From Paenimyroides aestuarii (GTDB lineage: Bacteria > Bacteroidota > Bacteroidia > Flavobacteriales > Flavobacteriaceae), in NCBI RefSeq assembly GCF_024628805.1, contig NZ_CP102382.1, positions 744,001-808,000 on the forward strand: a DNA stretch of 64,000 nucleotides. Reading direction: 5' to 3'. The notes below the pieces were generated by a model. That model was not told the origin of the DNA. It made no database searches and saw nothing but the letters and a program-made list of their open reading frames with translations. The first letter of the stretch is position 1. Every line of letters begins with the position of its first letter. Position numbers and translations under genes: made by a program. Positions 1 through 7,510 of this stretch are shown one piece after another.

Positions 1-566
1 ATGGAACGACCACTCATTCGTTGGGTGAGCAATCCCATGGCATAAAGCATTTCAGACATGGCACCTTCATCGGCTTTTTCAAACTGATAAATATCTTTTA
101 TTTGCAAAATTTCAAGCAGCTCTACCAATTCGGTCAGTGGTATTTTATTAATCCAAATAAAATCGTTTTCTTTATAAAACACCTGATTTAAAACATATTC
201 TAATGTTTCTTTCTGGGGCTGATAGGGCAAAACTTTAGCCGAGATGCGCTTTCTAATTTCATATATAAAATCAGAATCTTGCAGAATACCGGCGTCTGAA
301 GCCATTAAGTGAAACTTTCTTCCTGAAAGAATATTTTTTAAATAATCACTTAACGTTTTTCGATCTTTATCAAATTCAATTAAATGATCCAACAATTCGC
401 GAAGGGTGATGTTTGCTACACGTTTTGGATTTTTCGGACGAATATATCGAACCAAATCGTACAAAAAATACAGGCTATCTTGCAACATTACTTGATCTTC
501 TACGATATACTTCGCAAAGATTTCGCTAATGTTTTTATAGGTAAAGTTCTTTTTTAATAAACTCAT
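1..566 (-). CDS. Gcr-type SpecificRecomb family membrane protein, N-terminal part
   Basis: Partial gene that runs off the left edge of the window. The ATG is at 564-566 on the minus strand and about 188 codons are visible. The segment reading RYIRPKNPKR, then the stretch with LMASDAGILQDSDFIYEI and the later KVLPYQP and NDFIWINKIP motifs follow the N-terminal pattern of the SpecificRecomb family, named after the gonococcal Gcr site-specific recombinase. The visible part is soluble and helical; family members carry membrane segments further on, outside this window. The recombinase role is poorly supported for most members, so function is inferred from family only. Divergent from the CYTH gene, 48 bp apart. 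Confidence 0.65.
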   Translation of the reverse strand, partial: MSLLKKNFTYKNISEIFAKYIVEDQVMLQDSLYFLYDLVRYIRPKNPKRVANITLRELLDHLIEFDKDRKTLSDYLKNILSGRKFHLMASDAGILQDSDFIYEIRKRISAKVLPYQPQKETLEYVLNQVFYKENDFIWINKIPLTELVELLEILQIKDIYQFEKADEGAMSEMLYAMGLLTQRMSGRS

Positions 567-614
567 ACAATCTTTTTTACGATATTTGATTCTTTAGTAA
601 AACTTAAAAAAATC

Positions 615-1088
615 ATGTTTGAAATTGAACGAAAATTCAGCGTTAAAAGTACTACTTTTTTGGCGAATGCTAAAAAAAGCTATAAGATTACGCAAGGTTA
701 TTTGAATTCTAACGAAAACCGAACGGTTCGGGTGCGTATTAAAGGCGATAAAGGTTTCATTACGGTAAAGGGAATAAGCAGTGCCGATGGTTTAAAACGG
801 TTTGAATGGGAAAAAGAGATTGCTGTTGAAGAGGCAGAAGCTTTGCTATTGCTTTGTGAGGATTTCATCATCGATAAAACCAGATATATAGTTTTGAATG
901 GCGATTCAGTGTTTGAAGTGGATGTTTTTGAAGGATTAAACACCGGTTTGGTTATTGCCGAAATTGAATTGCAAACTACCGATGAACATTTTGAAAAACC
1001 CGATTGGCTGGGCGATGAACTTACAGGTGATAAGCGATTTTACAACTCTTATTTAAGCAATCATCCGTTTGCTAATTGGGTGGATTAA
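615..1088 (+). CDS. CYTH domain protein (triphosphate tunnel metalloenzyme)
   Basis: A 157-residue single-domain protein. It begins with the hallmark EIERKF motif (residues 3-8), followed by alternating charged beta strands (VRVRIKG, FITVKG, FEWEKEI, EVDVFEG, IAEIELQ) that line the triphosphate-binding tunnel of the CYTH/TTM superfamily. Bacterial members of this size usually hydrolyse inorganic tripolyphosphate or another triphosphate; adenylate cyclase activity is possible but less likely. It is cytoplasmic, with no signal peptide. Its 3' end overlaps the convergent RlpA-like gene by 17 bp. Family assignment is secure, substrate is not. Confidence 0.85.
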   Translation: MFEIERKFSVKSTTFLANAKKSYKITQGYLNSNENRTVRVRIKGDKGFITVKGISSADGLKRFEWEKEIAVEEAEALLLLCEDFIIDKTRYIVLNGDSVFEVDVFEGLNTGLVIAEIELQTTDEHFEKPDWLGDELTGDKRFYNSYLSNHPFANWVD

Positions 1089-1464
1089 CCAATTCTAATT
1101 TCACTTTTAGCTTACCTGCTTTTTTATCGTGGGAAATGGCATTGAACGCTTTTTTGCTTAGGTCAATTTCTAAGCCTTTTGTGAATGGACCGCGGTCGTT
1201 AATCAGCACCTCAACACTTTTGTTGTTTGCAAGGTTGGTTACTTTTACTTTTGTGCCAAATGGAAGGATTTTGTGAGCGGCCGTTTGCTTATTATTTGAA
1301 AAAATTTCTCCATTGGCAGTGGTTCTCCCATTGAATTTATCGTGGTAATAACAAGCAAAAACCTCATTTTTAAACAATGAGGTTTCTATTTTTTTGTTTG
1401 TTTTGGCGGTTTTGCAACTTGCCAAACACATTAATATTAGTATAAAAAATACGTTATAGCGCAA
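1072..1464 (-). CDS. RlpA-like double-psi beta-barrel lipoprotein
   Basis: A 130-residue protein with a lipoprotein signal: hydrophobic stretch then LASC, putting the lipidated cysteine at residue 17. The rest is one RlpA-like double-psi beta-barrel domain, with YYHDKFNGRTTANGE, AAHKILPFGTKVKVTN and the signature INDRGPF followed by LDLSKKAF-like residues. RlpA proteins bind or cleave denuded peptidoglycan; no SPOR domain is present here, as is common in Bacteroidota. The start overlaps the end of the upstream paralogue by 11 bp, so the two are probably co-transcribed and translationally coupled. Confidence 0.85.
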   Translation of the reverse strand: MRYNVFFILILMCLASCKTAKTNKKIETSLFKNEVFACYYHDKFNGRTTANGEIFSNNKQTAAHKILPFGTKVKVTNLANNKSVEVLINDRGPFTKGLEIDLSKKAFNAISHDKKAGKLKVKLELVNPPN

Positions 1465-2098
1465 ATTCGTTTAAATCTAAATCTTCTGGAATAGAAGTAA
1501 TGATACTCAACTCTTCTTGCAATTCGCTTTTTCTTTCTTCGTAATTTTCTGGTAAAACTTCTATTTTAACAGGTAAAACACCACGACCTTTATTGCTTGC
1601 TAAGTCCATAAAAGCGGTTTTGCTTAAATCTAGTTTTCGACCTTTCACAAAAGGGCCGCGATCGTTTATTTCTACAATTATTTCGCGATCATTTCTTAAA
1701 TTGGTCACGCGTACTTTGGTACCAAAAGGAAGTGTTTTGTGAGCCGCAGTATATTTTTTATTGCTAAAAATGGCACCACTTGCTGTTTTTCTACCGTTGA
1801 ATTTGTCGTGGTAATATGAAGCATTTGTTTCTTCATGCACCACCTCTACTTCCTCTTCCAAGGCTTCTAATTCGGCATTTAATTTAACTAATTCGCTTTT
1901 TAAGTCTGCTTCTTTTTCGTTTATTTTAGAAGAATCTTTCCCCAAACTGTTAGCTGTTGCTACTTCTGCAAACGCTAATTCTTTCCCCACAACTTTTTCG
2001 TTGTTATCCGTCTCCGTGTTTTTTGATAATACACCGTAGCTCATTATTGCCGTTAGTGTTACCAATCCTACTAAAATTAATGAAAAATGCTTCTTCAT
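1454..2098 (-). CDS. RlpA-like double-psi beta-barrel protein with coiled-coil spacer
   Basis: A 214-residue envelope protein, paralogous to the lipoprotein encoded immediately downstream. An N-terminal membrane segment or uncleaved signal anchor (about residues 5-25) is followed by an acidic predicted coiled coil rich in Glu/Lys (about 60-90) and then the RlpA-like barrel (about 92-175) with YYHDKFNGRKTASGA, AHKTLPFGTKVRV and INDRGPFVKGR. After the barrel comes an acidic tail ending in DLDLNEFAL. The core domain is about two-thirds identical by eye to its neighbour. Function inferred: peptidoglycan binding or lytic activity in the periplasm. Confidence 0.85.
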   Translation of the reverse strand: MKKHFSLILVGLVTLTAIMSYGVLSKNTETDNNEKVVGKELAFAEVATANSLGKDSSKINEKEADLKSELVKLNAELEALEEEVEVVHEETNASYYHDKFNGRKTASGAIFSNKKYTAAHKTLPFGTKVRVTNLRNDREIIVEINDRGPFVKGRKLDLSKTAFMDLASNKGRGVLPVKIEVLPENYEERKSELQEELSIITSIPEDLDLNEFAL

Positions 2099-2179
2099 AA
2101 ATTGTAATTTAATTAAACTTCTTTTTTTCTTGTAAAGACAAGAGGATTCTTTTCTTTTTATTTAATTAAGAATTGAATT

Positions 2180-2602
2180 TTATAACCAAGCGCTCCAAGG
2201 AATTCTAGACAATATCAAGATGGTTCCCAAGGCATACATGATGGCAATTGATTTGAATTTTGCTTTACTTGTTGTCATTTTTTTGTGACGCGACCAACCA
2301 ATTGTAATTAAAACTACTGCAATTATATTGATCAATGGATGCTCTAAAGCATACAATCGCAAGGTGCTATCTTTCATTGCTACTGAAAATGATTGAACCA
2401 TTGGAGACACAAAATAAAGTATGATTCCAATTAACAATTGTGTGTGTGTAAAAATTAACGCAAATAACGAAATTTTACGGTCGCCATCTTTAAATTCTTT
2501 GTTTGATGTCATTCCGATGATTGCATTGATCGAAGCAACAATTAACAAAATTAAAGCCAAATAGGCAATGTAAGAATGTGCGTGTTGTAAACCTGTGTAC
2601 AT
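2180..2602 (-). CDS. Small four-helix integral membrane protein (cytochrome-b-like family)
   Basis: A 140-residue protein with four predicted transmembrane helices (about residues 10-30, 45-66, 84-105, 117-135). It starts MYTGLQHAHSYIAYL and has histidines in or near helices (H8, H10, H52, H88, H105), reminiscent of small haem-binding membrane proteins. Homologues are widespread in Flavobacteriaceae and are often labelled only as a cytochrome-b-like or hypothetical membrane protein. No operon partner is evident: the next minus-strand gene upstream is the TonB receptor, 146 bp away. Haem binding is an inference. Confidence 0.6.
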   Translation of the reverse strand: MYTGLQHAHSYIAYLALILLIVASINAIIGMTSNKEFKDGDRKISLFALIFTHTQLLIGIILYFVSPMVQSFSVAMKDSTLRLYALEHPLINIIAVVLITIGWSRHKKMTTSKAKFKSIAIMYALGTILILSRIPWSAWL

Positions 2603-2748
2603 AGTTTTAAATTATTGTTGTTTGCTGGCAAATATAGGCTTTTTTTATTGTTAAAAAGCACCTTTTAATTTTAACACAAAGGCAAAGATACTGAAAAACA
2701 AATACATAGTGAAATTTTTGCTTAAAATAAATATTTTTTAACACAATT

Positions 2749-5001
2749 TTAAAAGCTGTATCGCACTCCAAAAAACGTTCTAATACCTTGGTTTGGTGCA
2801 TAAATATAAGTGGGATCAAACACTAAACCATACGGATTTTCAGCCGTTACCAAAGCCGTTCCATTAGCATCATATTGCACATTTTTGTCAAAGGGATCAT
2901 GTGAACGAGCAATTAAAAACGGATTGTTTTTGTTGGGTGTCCAATTCAAAATATTTTTCACACCTCCATAGATTTCAAAATGCTTAAAACCTTTATATGT
3001 AAATTGAATATTTTGTAAACTATAGGTTTTAGAATAAGGCAAACGCGGATCTAATGCACTAACCAAAGGCAAACGCATCGGTCCATATACATTTCCAGAA
3101 TAGTCAACCGTAAGGTTTACATTATTAAAAGTGTAGGAAACCACCCAAGTGCCCGAAAAATTTTCAGTAAGAATCTGTTGGGTACGCACACCCTTTTCTA
3201 CCTTACCCACATCTTGCACCGTTACCCCCAACATCATTTTTAAATTATTGGCATACACTGCATCCACATTTAGGCTGATTCCTTTAGTTTCGGCATATCC
3301 TTCTAAATTTTTATAAATAATTTCATTGGGGTTGGTGTCATAGTCAGGGATAATGGAATTGGTAAAATGAGTGTACCAAGCTGCTGCTTCGGCTTGAAGC
3401 ATTAAATCATCTTTCAACATCCAGGTTTTTAGGAAATTCAGATTCACATTAAACGATTGTTCGGGTTTTAAATCTTCTAAAATCACCACTTCTCGTGCGC
3501 CGGAAAGCGCCGCATGTTCTTCTGTAAACAAATTCACAACCCTAAAACCTGTGCCAGTGTTTAAACGCAAAATAGTTCCTTTTTTAGATTCATAGCGAAA
3601 TGCAAGTCTGGGCGTAACAATACTTTTGTGGGTTTTGTGGTAATCATATCGCAAACCGCCCAACACACTGAAAAGCTTGTTGATTTTATATGAATCTTGA
3701 ACAAAAAAACTGGGAATAAATGTTTCATCTGCTGTTGAAGTGGCTACGCTGTTGTCATCATACAATTGATAGCGGGCAGCAGTTCCCACCAAAAAATCGT
3801 GTTTTCCATAGGTTTTATCCCAATAGAATTGAGCAAAAGCAATGTTTTGTTTCGCAAGAAAAGGTGTATCGCCATACATGGAATTTTGATCGTGAGCGGT
3901 AAAAGAAAACTGACTGGTAATTTTTTCGGTAAACGGCAATTCGTATAAACCAAGCAATTCAAAGCGGTTGGTGTAAATCGATTCTCCATACACATCCGTT
4001 CCTCCTCGGAAATTGCGGTTCCAATTCATTTGTCCGCCCCACCGATCTTCGTAAAAATAACGAGTGGCAACTGCTAATTGCTTTTTTGAGTTGCGATCAA
4101 ACGTAAATTTATTAAAAAATGAAATACGGTCTTGCAAAGTTATATCGGTAAATCCGTCTTTATTTTTGTCGATGGGATTGGAGTAATTAAAGTAATTAGC
4201 CCCCATTAACCAATGCACTTTATCTGAAACTTTTAAAGAAAGACCCAAATCGGTATTGATTTCACCCCACGAAGTTCCAAAAACATCCACCGCATATTTT
4301 GATGCATACAACGGATTTTTTGTAATGATATTGATCAATCCACCCACAGCTTCACTACCGTATAACGACGATGCCGGACCTTTCACGATTTCTACTTTCT
4401 CTATCAACGAATTCGGAATACCCGACAAACCATAAACGGTTGACAAGCCGCTTACAATGGGCATTCCATCAATTAAAACAAAAGTATAAGGTCCTTCTAA
4501 GCCGTTAATATGAATATCGCCCGTATTGCAAACACTGCAATTAACCTGCGGCTTTACGCCATTGACATTTTGAAGGGCTTCAAAAATATTTGGGGTTGGA
4601 TTTTTTTTGAAAAAAGTAGGTGTATATACCTCTACCGGCATTAAACTTTCAGACCGAAGCACAGGTTTTAAACTGCCCGAAATCACAATTTCGTCTAATT
4701 GATCAGCAACTGGTTCTTGGTTTAAAATAAAATGAAACTGTGGATTATCAGCCGATACCATCCACTCAAAATCTTGTATAAATCCATTTTCATTCTGAAT
4801 TTTGGCATGATACAAACCTTCTTTTTCAAATTCATAATAAAAATATCCATCGGCGTTTGTAGGCAATTCCGTATCAATTTCTTCAATATAAACAACTGTT
4901 TCAACAGGCAATCCATTATTTGTCACCTTTCCCTTGAAAGAAACTTGTGCAGTAACACTCTGAAAAGAAATAAACACCACGAAAAATATAATTAGTTTCA
5001 T
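2749..5001 (-). CDS. TonB-dependent outer-membrane receptor, metal-regulated
   Basis: A 750-residue receptor. A signal peptide ends near residue 19 (VTAQ), then comes a carboxypeptidase-regulatory-like beta domain (about 20-100), the plug (about 105-235) and a C-terminal beta-barrel ending in aromatic FGVRYSF. The plug has HINGLEGPYTFVLIDG and KGPASSLYGSEAVGG, plus an unusual CSVCNTGDIHING stretch with two cysteines (CxxC), possibly a metal site. It is divergent from a DtxR/MntR-type regulator and a ZIP transporter, and its promoter overlaps a perfect palindrome at 5010-5031, so the cargo is probably a metal or metal complex. Which metal cannot be told from sequence. Confidence 0.85.
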   Translation of the reverse strand: MKLIIFFVVFISFQSVTAQVSFKGKVTNNGLPVETVVYIEEIDTELPTNADGYFYYEFEKEGLYHAKIQNENGFIQDFEWMVSADNPQFHFILNQEPVADQLDEIVISGSLKPVLRSESLMPVEVYTPTFFKKNPTPNIFEALQNVNGVKPQVNCSVCNTGDIHINGLEGPYTFVLIDGMPIVSGLSTVYGLSGIPNSLIEKVEIVKGPASSLYGSEAVGGLINIITKNPLYASKYAVDVFGTSWGEINTDLGLSLKVSDKVHWLMGANYFNYSNPIDKNKDGFTDITLQDRISFFNKFTFDRNSKKQLAVATRYFYEDRWGGQMNWNRNFRGGTDVYGESIYTNRFELLGLYELPFTEKITSQFSFTAHDQNSMYGDTPFLAKQNIAFAQFYWDKTYGKHDFLVGTAARYQLYDDNSVATSTADETFIPSFFVQDSYKINKLFSVLGGLRYDYHKTHKSIVTPRLAFRYESKKGTILRLNTGTGFRVVNLFTEEHAALSGAREVVILEDLKPEQSFNVNLNFLKTWMLKDDLMLQAEAAAWYTHFTNSIIPDYDTNPNEIIYKNLEGYAETKGISLNVDAVYANNLKMMLGVTVQDVGKVEKGVRTQQILTENFSGTWVVSYTFNNVNLTVDYSGNVYGPMRLPLVSALDPRLPYSKTYSLQNIQFTYKGFKHFEIYGGVKNILNWTPNKNNPFLIARSHDPFDKNVQYDANGTALVTAENPYGLVFDPTYIYAPNQGIRTFFGVRYSF

Positions 5002-5009
5002 TTTATTTA

Positions 5010-5031
5010 ATTTTTAGACAAATCTAAAAAT
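5010..5031. promoter_or_regulatory. Palindromic operator over the TonB-receptor -7 box
   Basis: Perfect inverted repeat: nine-base arms ATTTTTAGA and TCTAAAAAT around a CAAA spacer. On the minus strand the centre reads TAGATTTG (5019-5026), an exact match to the Bacteroidota -7 consensus TAnnTTTG, 18 bp upstream of the receptor start. The TTTAG...CTAAA symmetry resembles DtxR-family boxes, and a DtxR-family regulator is encoded 64 bp away on the other strand. A weaker related site (TTTTTTAAACATCTAAAT) lies just beside it at about 5033-5050. Inferred: metal-dependent repressor site. Confidence 0.6.
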
Positions 5032-5070
5032 ATTTTTTAAACATCTAAATATAGAATTCAATTATTTATT

Positions 5071-5078
5071 TATATTTG
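5071..5078 (+). promoter_or_regulatory. -7 promoter box for the DtxR/MntR-type regulator gene
   Basis: TATATTTG, an exact TAnnTTTG match, ends 16 bp before the regulator ATG, giving a leader of roughly ten bases. No clear -33 TTG is seen at the usual spacing. Confidence 0.5.
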
Positions 5079-5094
5079 ATATTTATTTGAAACT

Positions 5095-5751
5095 ATGCTT
5101 ACTCATTCCGAAGAAAACTATTTAAAAATAATTTATCATTTATCGCAAACCGAAGATAATGGCATTTCTACCAATGCCATTGCTCAAAAAATTGATACCA
5201 AAGCGTCATCGGTTACCGATATGATAAAGAAATTAAAAGAGAAAAAATTAATTACACACGAACGATACAAAGGCGTTTTTATCACTAAATTGGGGATACA
5301 AACAGCCAAAATGATTATTAGAAAACACCGTTTATGGGAAGTTTTTTTGGTGGATAAACTACATTTTAATTGGGATGAAGTGCACGATGTTGCCGAAGAA
5401 TTGGAACATATCAAGTCGGAAAAATTGATAAACGCACTAGATGCTTTTTTAGATTATCCGAAAGAAGATCCGCATGGCGACCCTATTCCAAATGCGAAAG
5501 GCGAAATTCCGTACCGAGAAAAAGAGTTGCTCACAGAGGCAAAAGTAAACAGCGAATATATGTGTGTGGGTGTGAAAGACACTTCGCCTGCATTTTTGCA
5601 ATATTTAGATCGACAAAAAATTGCTCTTGGAAGCACGTTTAAAATTTTAAAACACGAAAATTTCGACCATTCAGTAACGGTACTTTTTCAATCAACCGAG
5701 TTAACACTTTCTAAAGTTGTGGCTCAAAATTTATTTGTAAAGAAAATTTAA
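5095..5751 (+). CDS. DtxR/MntR-family metal-dependent transcriptional regulator
   Basis: A 218-residue iron/manganese-dependent repressor. An N-terminal winged helix (about 1-65, with KASSVTDMIKKLKEKKLI), a metal-binding dimerisation domain (about 66-140, with RKHRLWEVFL, EVHDVAEELEH and PHGDPIP) and a C-terminal FeoA/SH3-like domain (about 150-218) are visible. At the position of DtxR Cys102, three residues before the EH pair, there is Glu as in MntR; the position of DtxR Met10 / MntR Asp8 (EENYL) is Asn. This hints at manganese-type selectivity but is not decisive. One base separates its stop from the ZIP gene, so the two form an operon. Confidence 0.9.
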   Translation: MLTHSEENYLKIIYHLSQTEDNGISTNAIAQKIDTKASSVTDMIKKLKEKKLITHERYKGVFITKLGIQTAKMIIRKHRLWEVFLVDKLHFNWDEVHDVAEELEHIKSEKLINALDAFLDYPKEDPHGDPIPNAKGEIPYREKELLTEAKVNSEYMCVGVKDTSPAFLQYLDRQKIALGSTFKILKHENFDHSVTVLFQSTELTLSKVVAQNLFVKKI

Positions 5752-5752
5752 T

Positions 5753-6583
5753 ATGTTCGATCAACTCATCGCTTTTTTTGAATCGGTAGATCCGGTTTGG
5801 GCAGCACTTTTCGCCGGATTATTTACTTGGTCGTTAACCGCAATTGGCGCCGCATTGGTTTTTGTTTTTCGCAATCCTAGCAAAAAAATGTTAGACGGCA
5901 TGCTTGGTTTCACAGGCGGCGTGATGATTGCAGCCAGTTTTTGGAGTTTGCTGGCTCCCGCAATTAAAATGAGCCAAGGCGAGGGTTTTATAAAGGTGGT
6001 TCCCGCAGCAGTAGGTTTTGCATTGGGTGCTTTGTTTTTGTTTGGCTTGGATAAAGTGTTGCCGCATTTGCATTTGAATCACCCCGAATCGAAAGCAGAA
6101 GGCGTGAAAACCAAAACGCCTTGGCAAAAAACAACTTTATTGGTTTTAGCGATTACGCTGCACAACATTCCCGAAGGTTTGGCAGTTGGTGTTTTGTTTG
6201 GTGGTGTGGCTGCCGGAATACCCGAAGCAACTATTGCTGGGGCGTTAACGTTGGCAATTGGAATTGGTTTGCAAAATTTACCCGAAGGTTTGGCGGTTTC
6301 ATTTCCGTTGCGCCGGGCGGGAATGAGCAAAGGCAAAAGTTTTATGTACGGACAAAGCTCTGCATTGGTGGAACCCGTTGCGGCTGTGATTGGGGCATTG
6401 GCTGTTGGCTTTTTTACGCCGATTTTGCCTTACGCATTAGCCTTTGCAGCCGGTGCCATGATTTTTGTGGTGATTGAAGAAGTAGTGCCCGAAACCCAAC
6501 AAGGCGATAACGGAGATATTGCCACCCTTGGCTTTATTGGCGGTTTTATTGTAATGATGATGCTGGATGTGGCTTTGGGGTAA
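5753..6583 (+). CDS. ZIP-family metal transporter
   Basis: A 276-residue inner-membrane transporter with eight predicted helices. The two metal-site helices carry HNIPEGLAVG (about residue 137) and QNLPEGLAVSFPLRRAG (about 179), the ZupT/GufA pattern; EPVAAVIG and FVVIEEVVPE follow in later helices. A short histidine-containing loop (HLHLNHPE, about 103-110) lies between helices 3 and 4. Family members import zinc, manganese or iron. It is co-transcribed with the DtxR/MntR-type regulator directly upstream. Confidence 0.9.
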   Translation: MFDQLIAFFESVDPVWAALFAGLFTWSLTAIGAALVFVFRNPSKKMLDGMLGFTGGVMIAASFWSLLAPAIKMSQGEGFIKVVPAAVGFALGALFLFGLDKVLPHLHLNHPESKAEGVKTKTPWQKTTLLVLAITLHNIPEGLAVGVLFGGVAAGIPEATIAGALTLAIGIGLQNLPEGLAVSFPLRRAGMSKGKSFMYGQSSALVEPVAAVIGALAVGFFTPILPYALAFAAGAMIFVVIEEVVPETQQGDNGDIATLGFIGGFIVMMMLDVALG

Positions 6584-6597
6584 TTAAGAGAAATATA

Positions 6598-7320
6598 ATG
6601 ATGAACTATTTTAATACTGCGAAAGATAGCTTAAACAACAAAGGATTTTCTATTGTGGAGGGAATTTATACTGATACCGAAATAGAATCTATCATATCTT
6701 GCATTGACAAAGCCGATCAAACCAAAACTACTTTTAGAAAATCGGTAGATTTATTTGCGATAAGGCAAGTTTTGAAAGAAATCCCAGAGATGATTCCATT
6801 TGTTTTTAATGATAACCTTCGCAAATTGATTGCACATATTGTAGGTAATGATTATTTCATTGTGAAAAGCATCTATTTTGACAAACCCGAAAAATCTAAT
6901 TGGTATGTGGCTTACCATCAAGATTTAACCATTTCGGTAGATAAAAAAGCAGAAATCGAAAATTTTATTAATTGGACCAAAAAGCAAAATCAATTTGCGG
7001 TTCAACCTCCAATTTCGGTTTTAGAGAATATTACAACCCTACGAATTCATTTGGATGAAACAAATTCTGAAAACGGCGCGTTGAAGGTAATTGAAAATTC
7101 TCATTCAAAAGGAATCTACAGAGCAGAAAACATTGATTGGAAAAATGAAAAAGAAACAACTTGCGATGTTGCTAAAGGTGGAGTGATGCTTATGAAACCA
7201 TTGTTGCTACACAGTTCGGGCAAAACAACAAACAATGAGAAACGAAGAGTGCTTCATATAGAATTATCCAATATCAATCTCCCAAAAGAATTAAATTGGG
7301 CTGAAAAGCAAGAATTTTAA
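6598..7320 (+). CDS. Phytanoyl-CoA dioxygenase (PhyH) family protein
   Basis: A 240-residue cytoplasmic protein of the Fe(II)/2-oxoglutarate dioxygenase PhyH family. Candidate iron ligands are the HxD in WYVAYHQDLT (about residues 103-108) and the distal histidine in MKPLLLHSSGK (about 204); the following arginines in NEKRRVLHIE suit 2-oxoglutarate binding. TLRIHLDETNSENGALKVI is the usual core strand. Starts at the first of two consecutive ATGs, 14 bp after the ZIP gene, so it may be read through from that operon, though no functional link is obvious. Substrate unknown. Confidence 0.8.
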   Translation: MMNYFNTAKDSLNNKGFSIVEGIYTDTEIESIISCIDKADQTKTTFRKSVDLFAIRQVLKEIPEMIPFVFNDNLRKLIAHIVGNDYFIVKSIYFDKPEKSNWYVAYHQDLTISVDKKAEIENFINWTKKQNQFAVQPPISVLENITTLRIHLDETNSENGALKVIENSHSKGIYRAENIDWKNEKETTCDVAKGGVMLMKPLLLHSSGKTTNNEKRRVLHIELSNINLPKELNWAEKQEF

Positions 7321-7459
7321 TGTTGTAAACATTTCAACCAAAAATAGCAAGAATTTTCACTGACTATACCTTATAGCTTACAGACTCCAAAAACTATAAC
7401 AAATATATAATCCAAACCATCATTAAACTTAAGAGTGTTAAATTATTATAAAATTATAT

Positions 7460-7467
7460 TAGATTTG
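7460..7467 (+). promoter_or_regulatory. -7 promoter box for the O-antigen ligase gene
   Basis: TAGATTTG matches TAnnTTTG, 43 bp before the ATG at 7511. The 190-bp gap between the PhyH gene and this gene holds nothing else recognisable. Confidence 0.45.
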
Positions 7468-7510
7468 CAAGAAGAACTTACTGCCTAACAAAGGGGCTAA
7501 TTTAAAGTAA

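Noticed and set aside
2607..2819. Open frame on the minus strand between the TonB receptor and the small membrane protein gene.
   Set aside because: It overlaps the receptor's 3' end in another frame, is Cys/Lys-rich and not protein-like.
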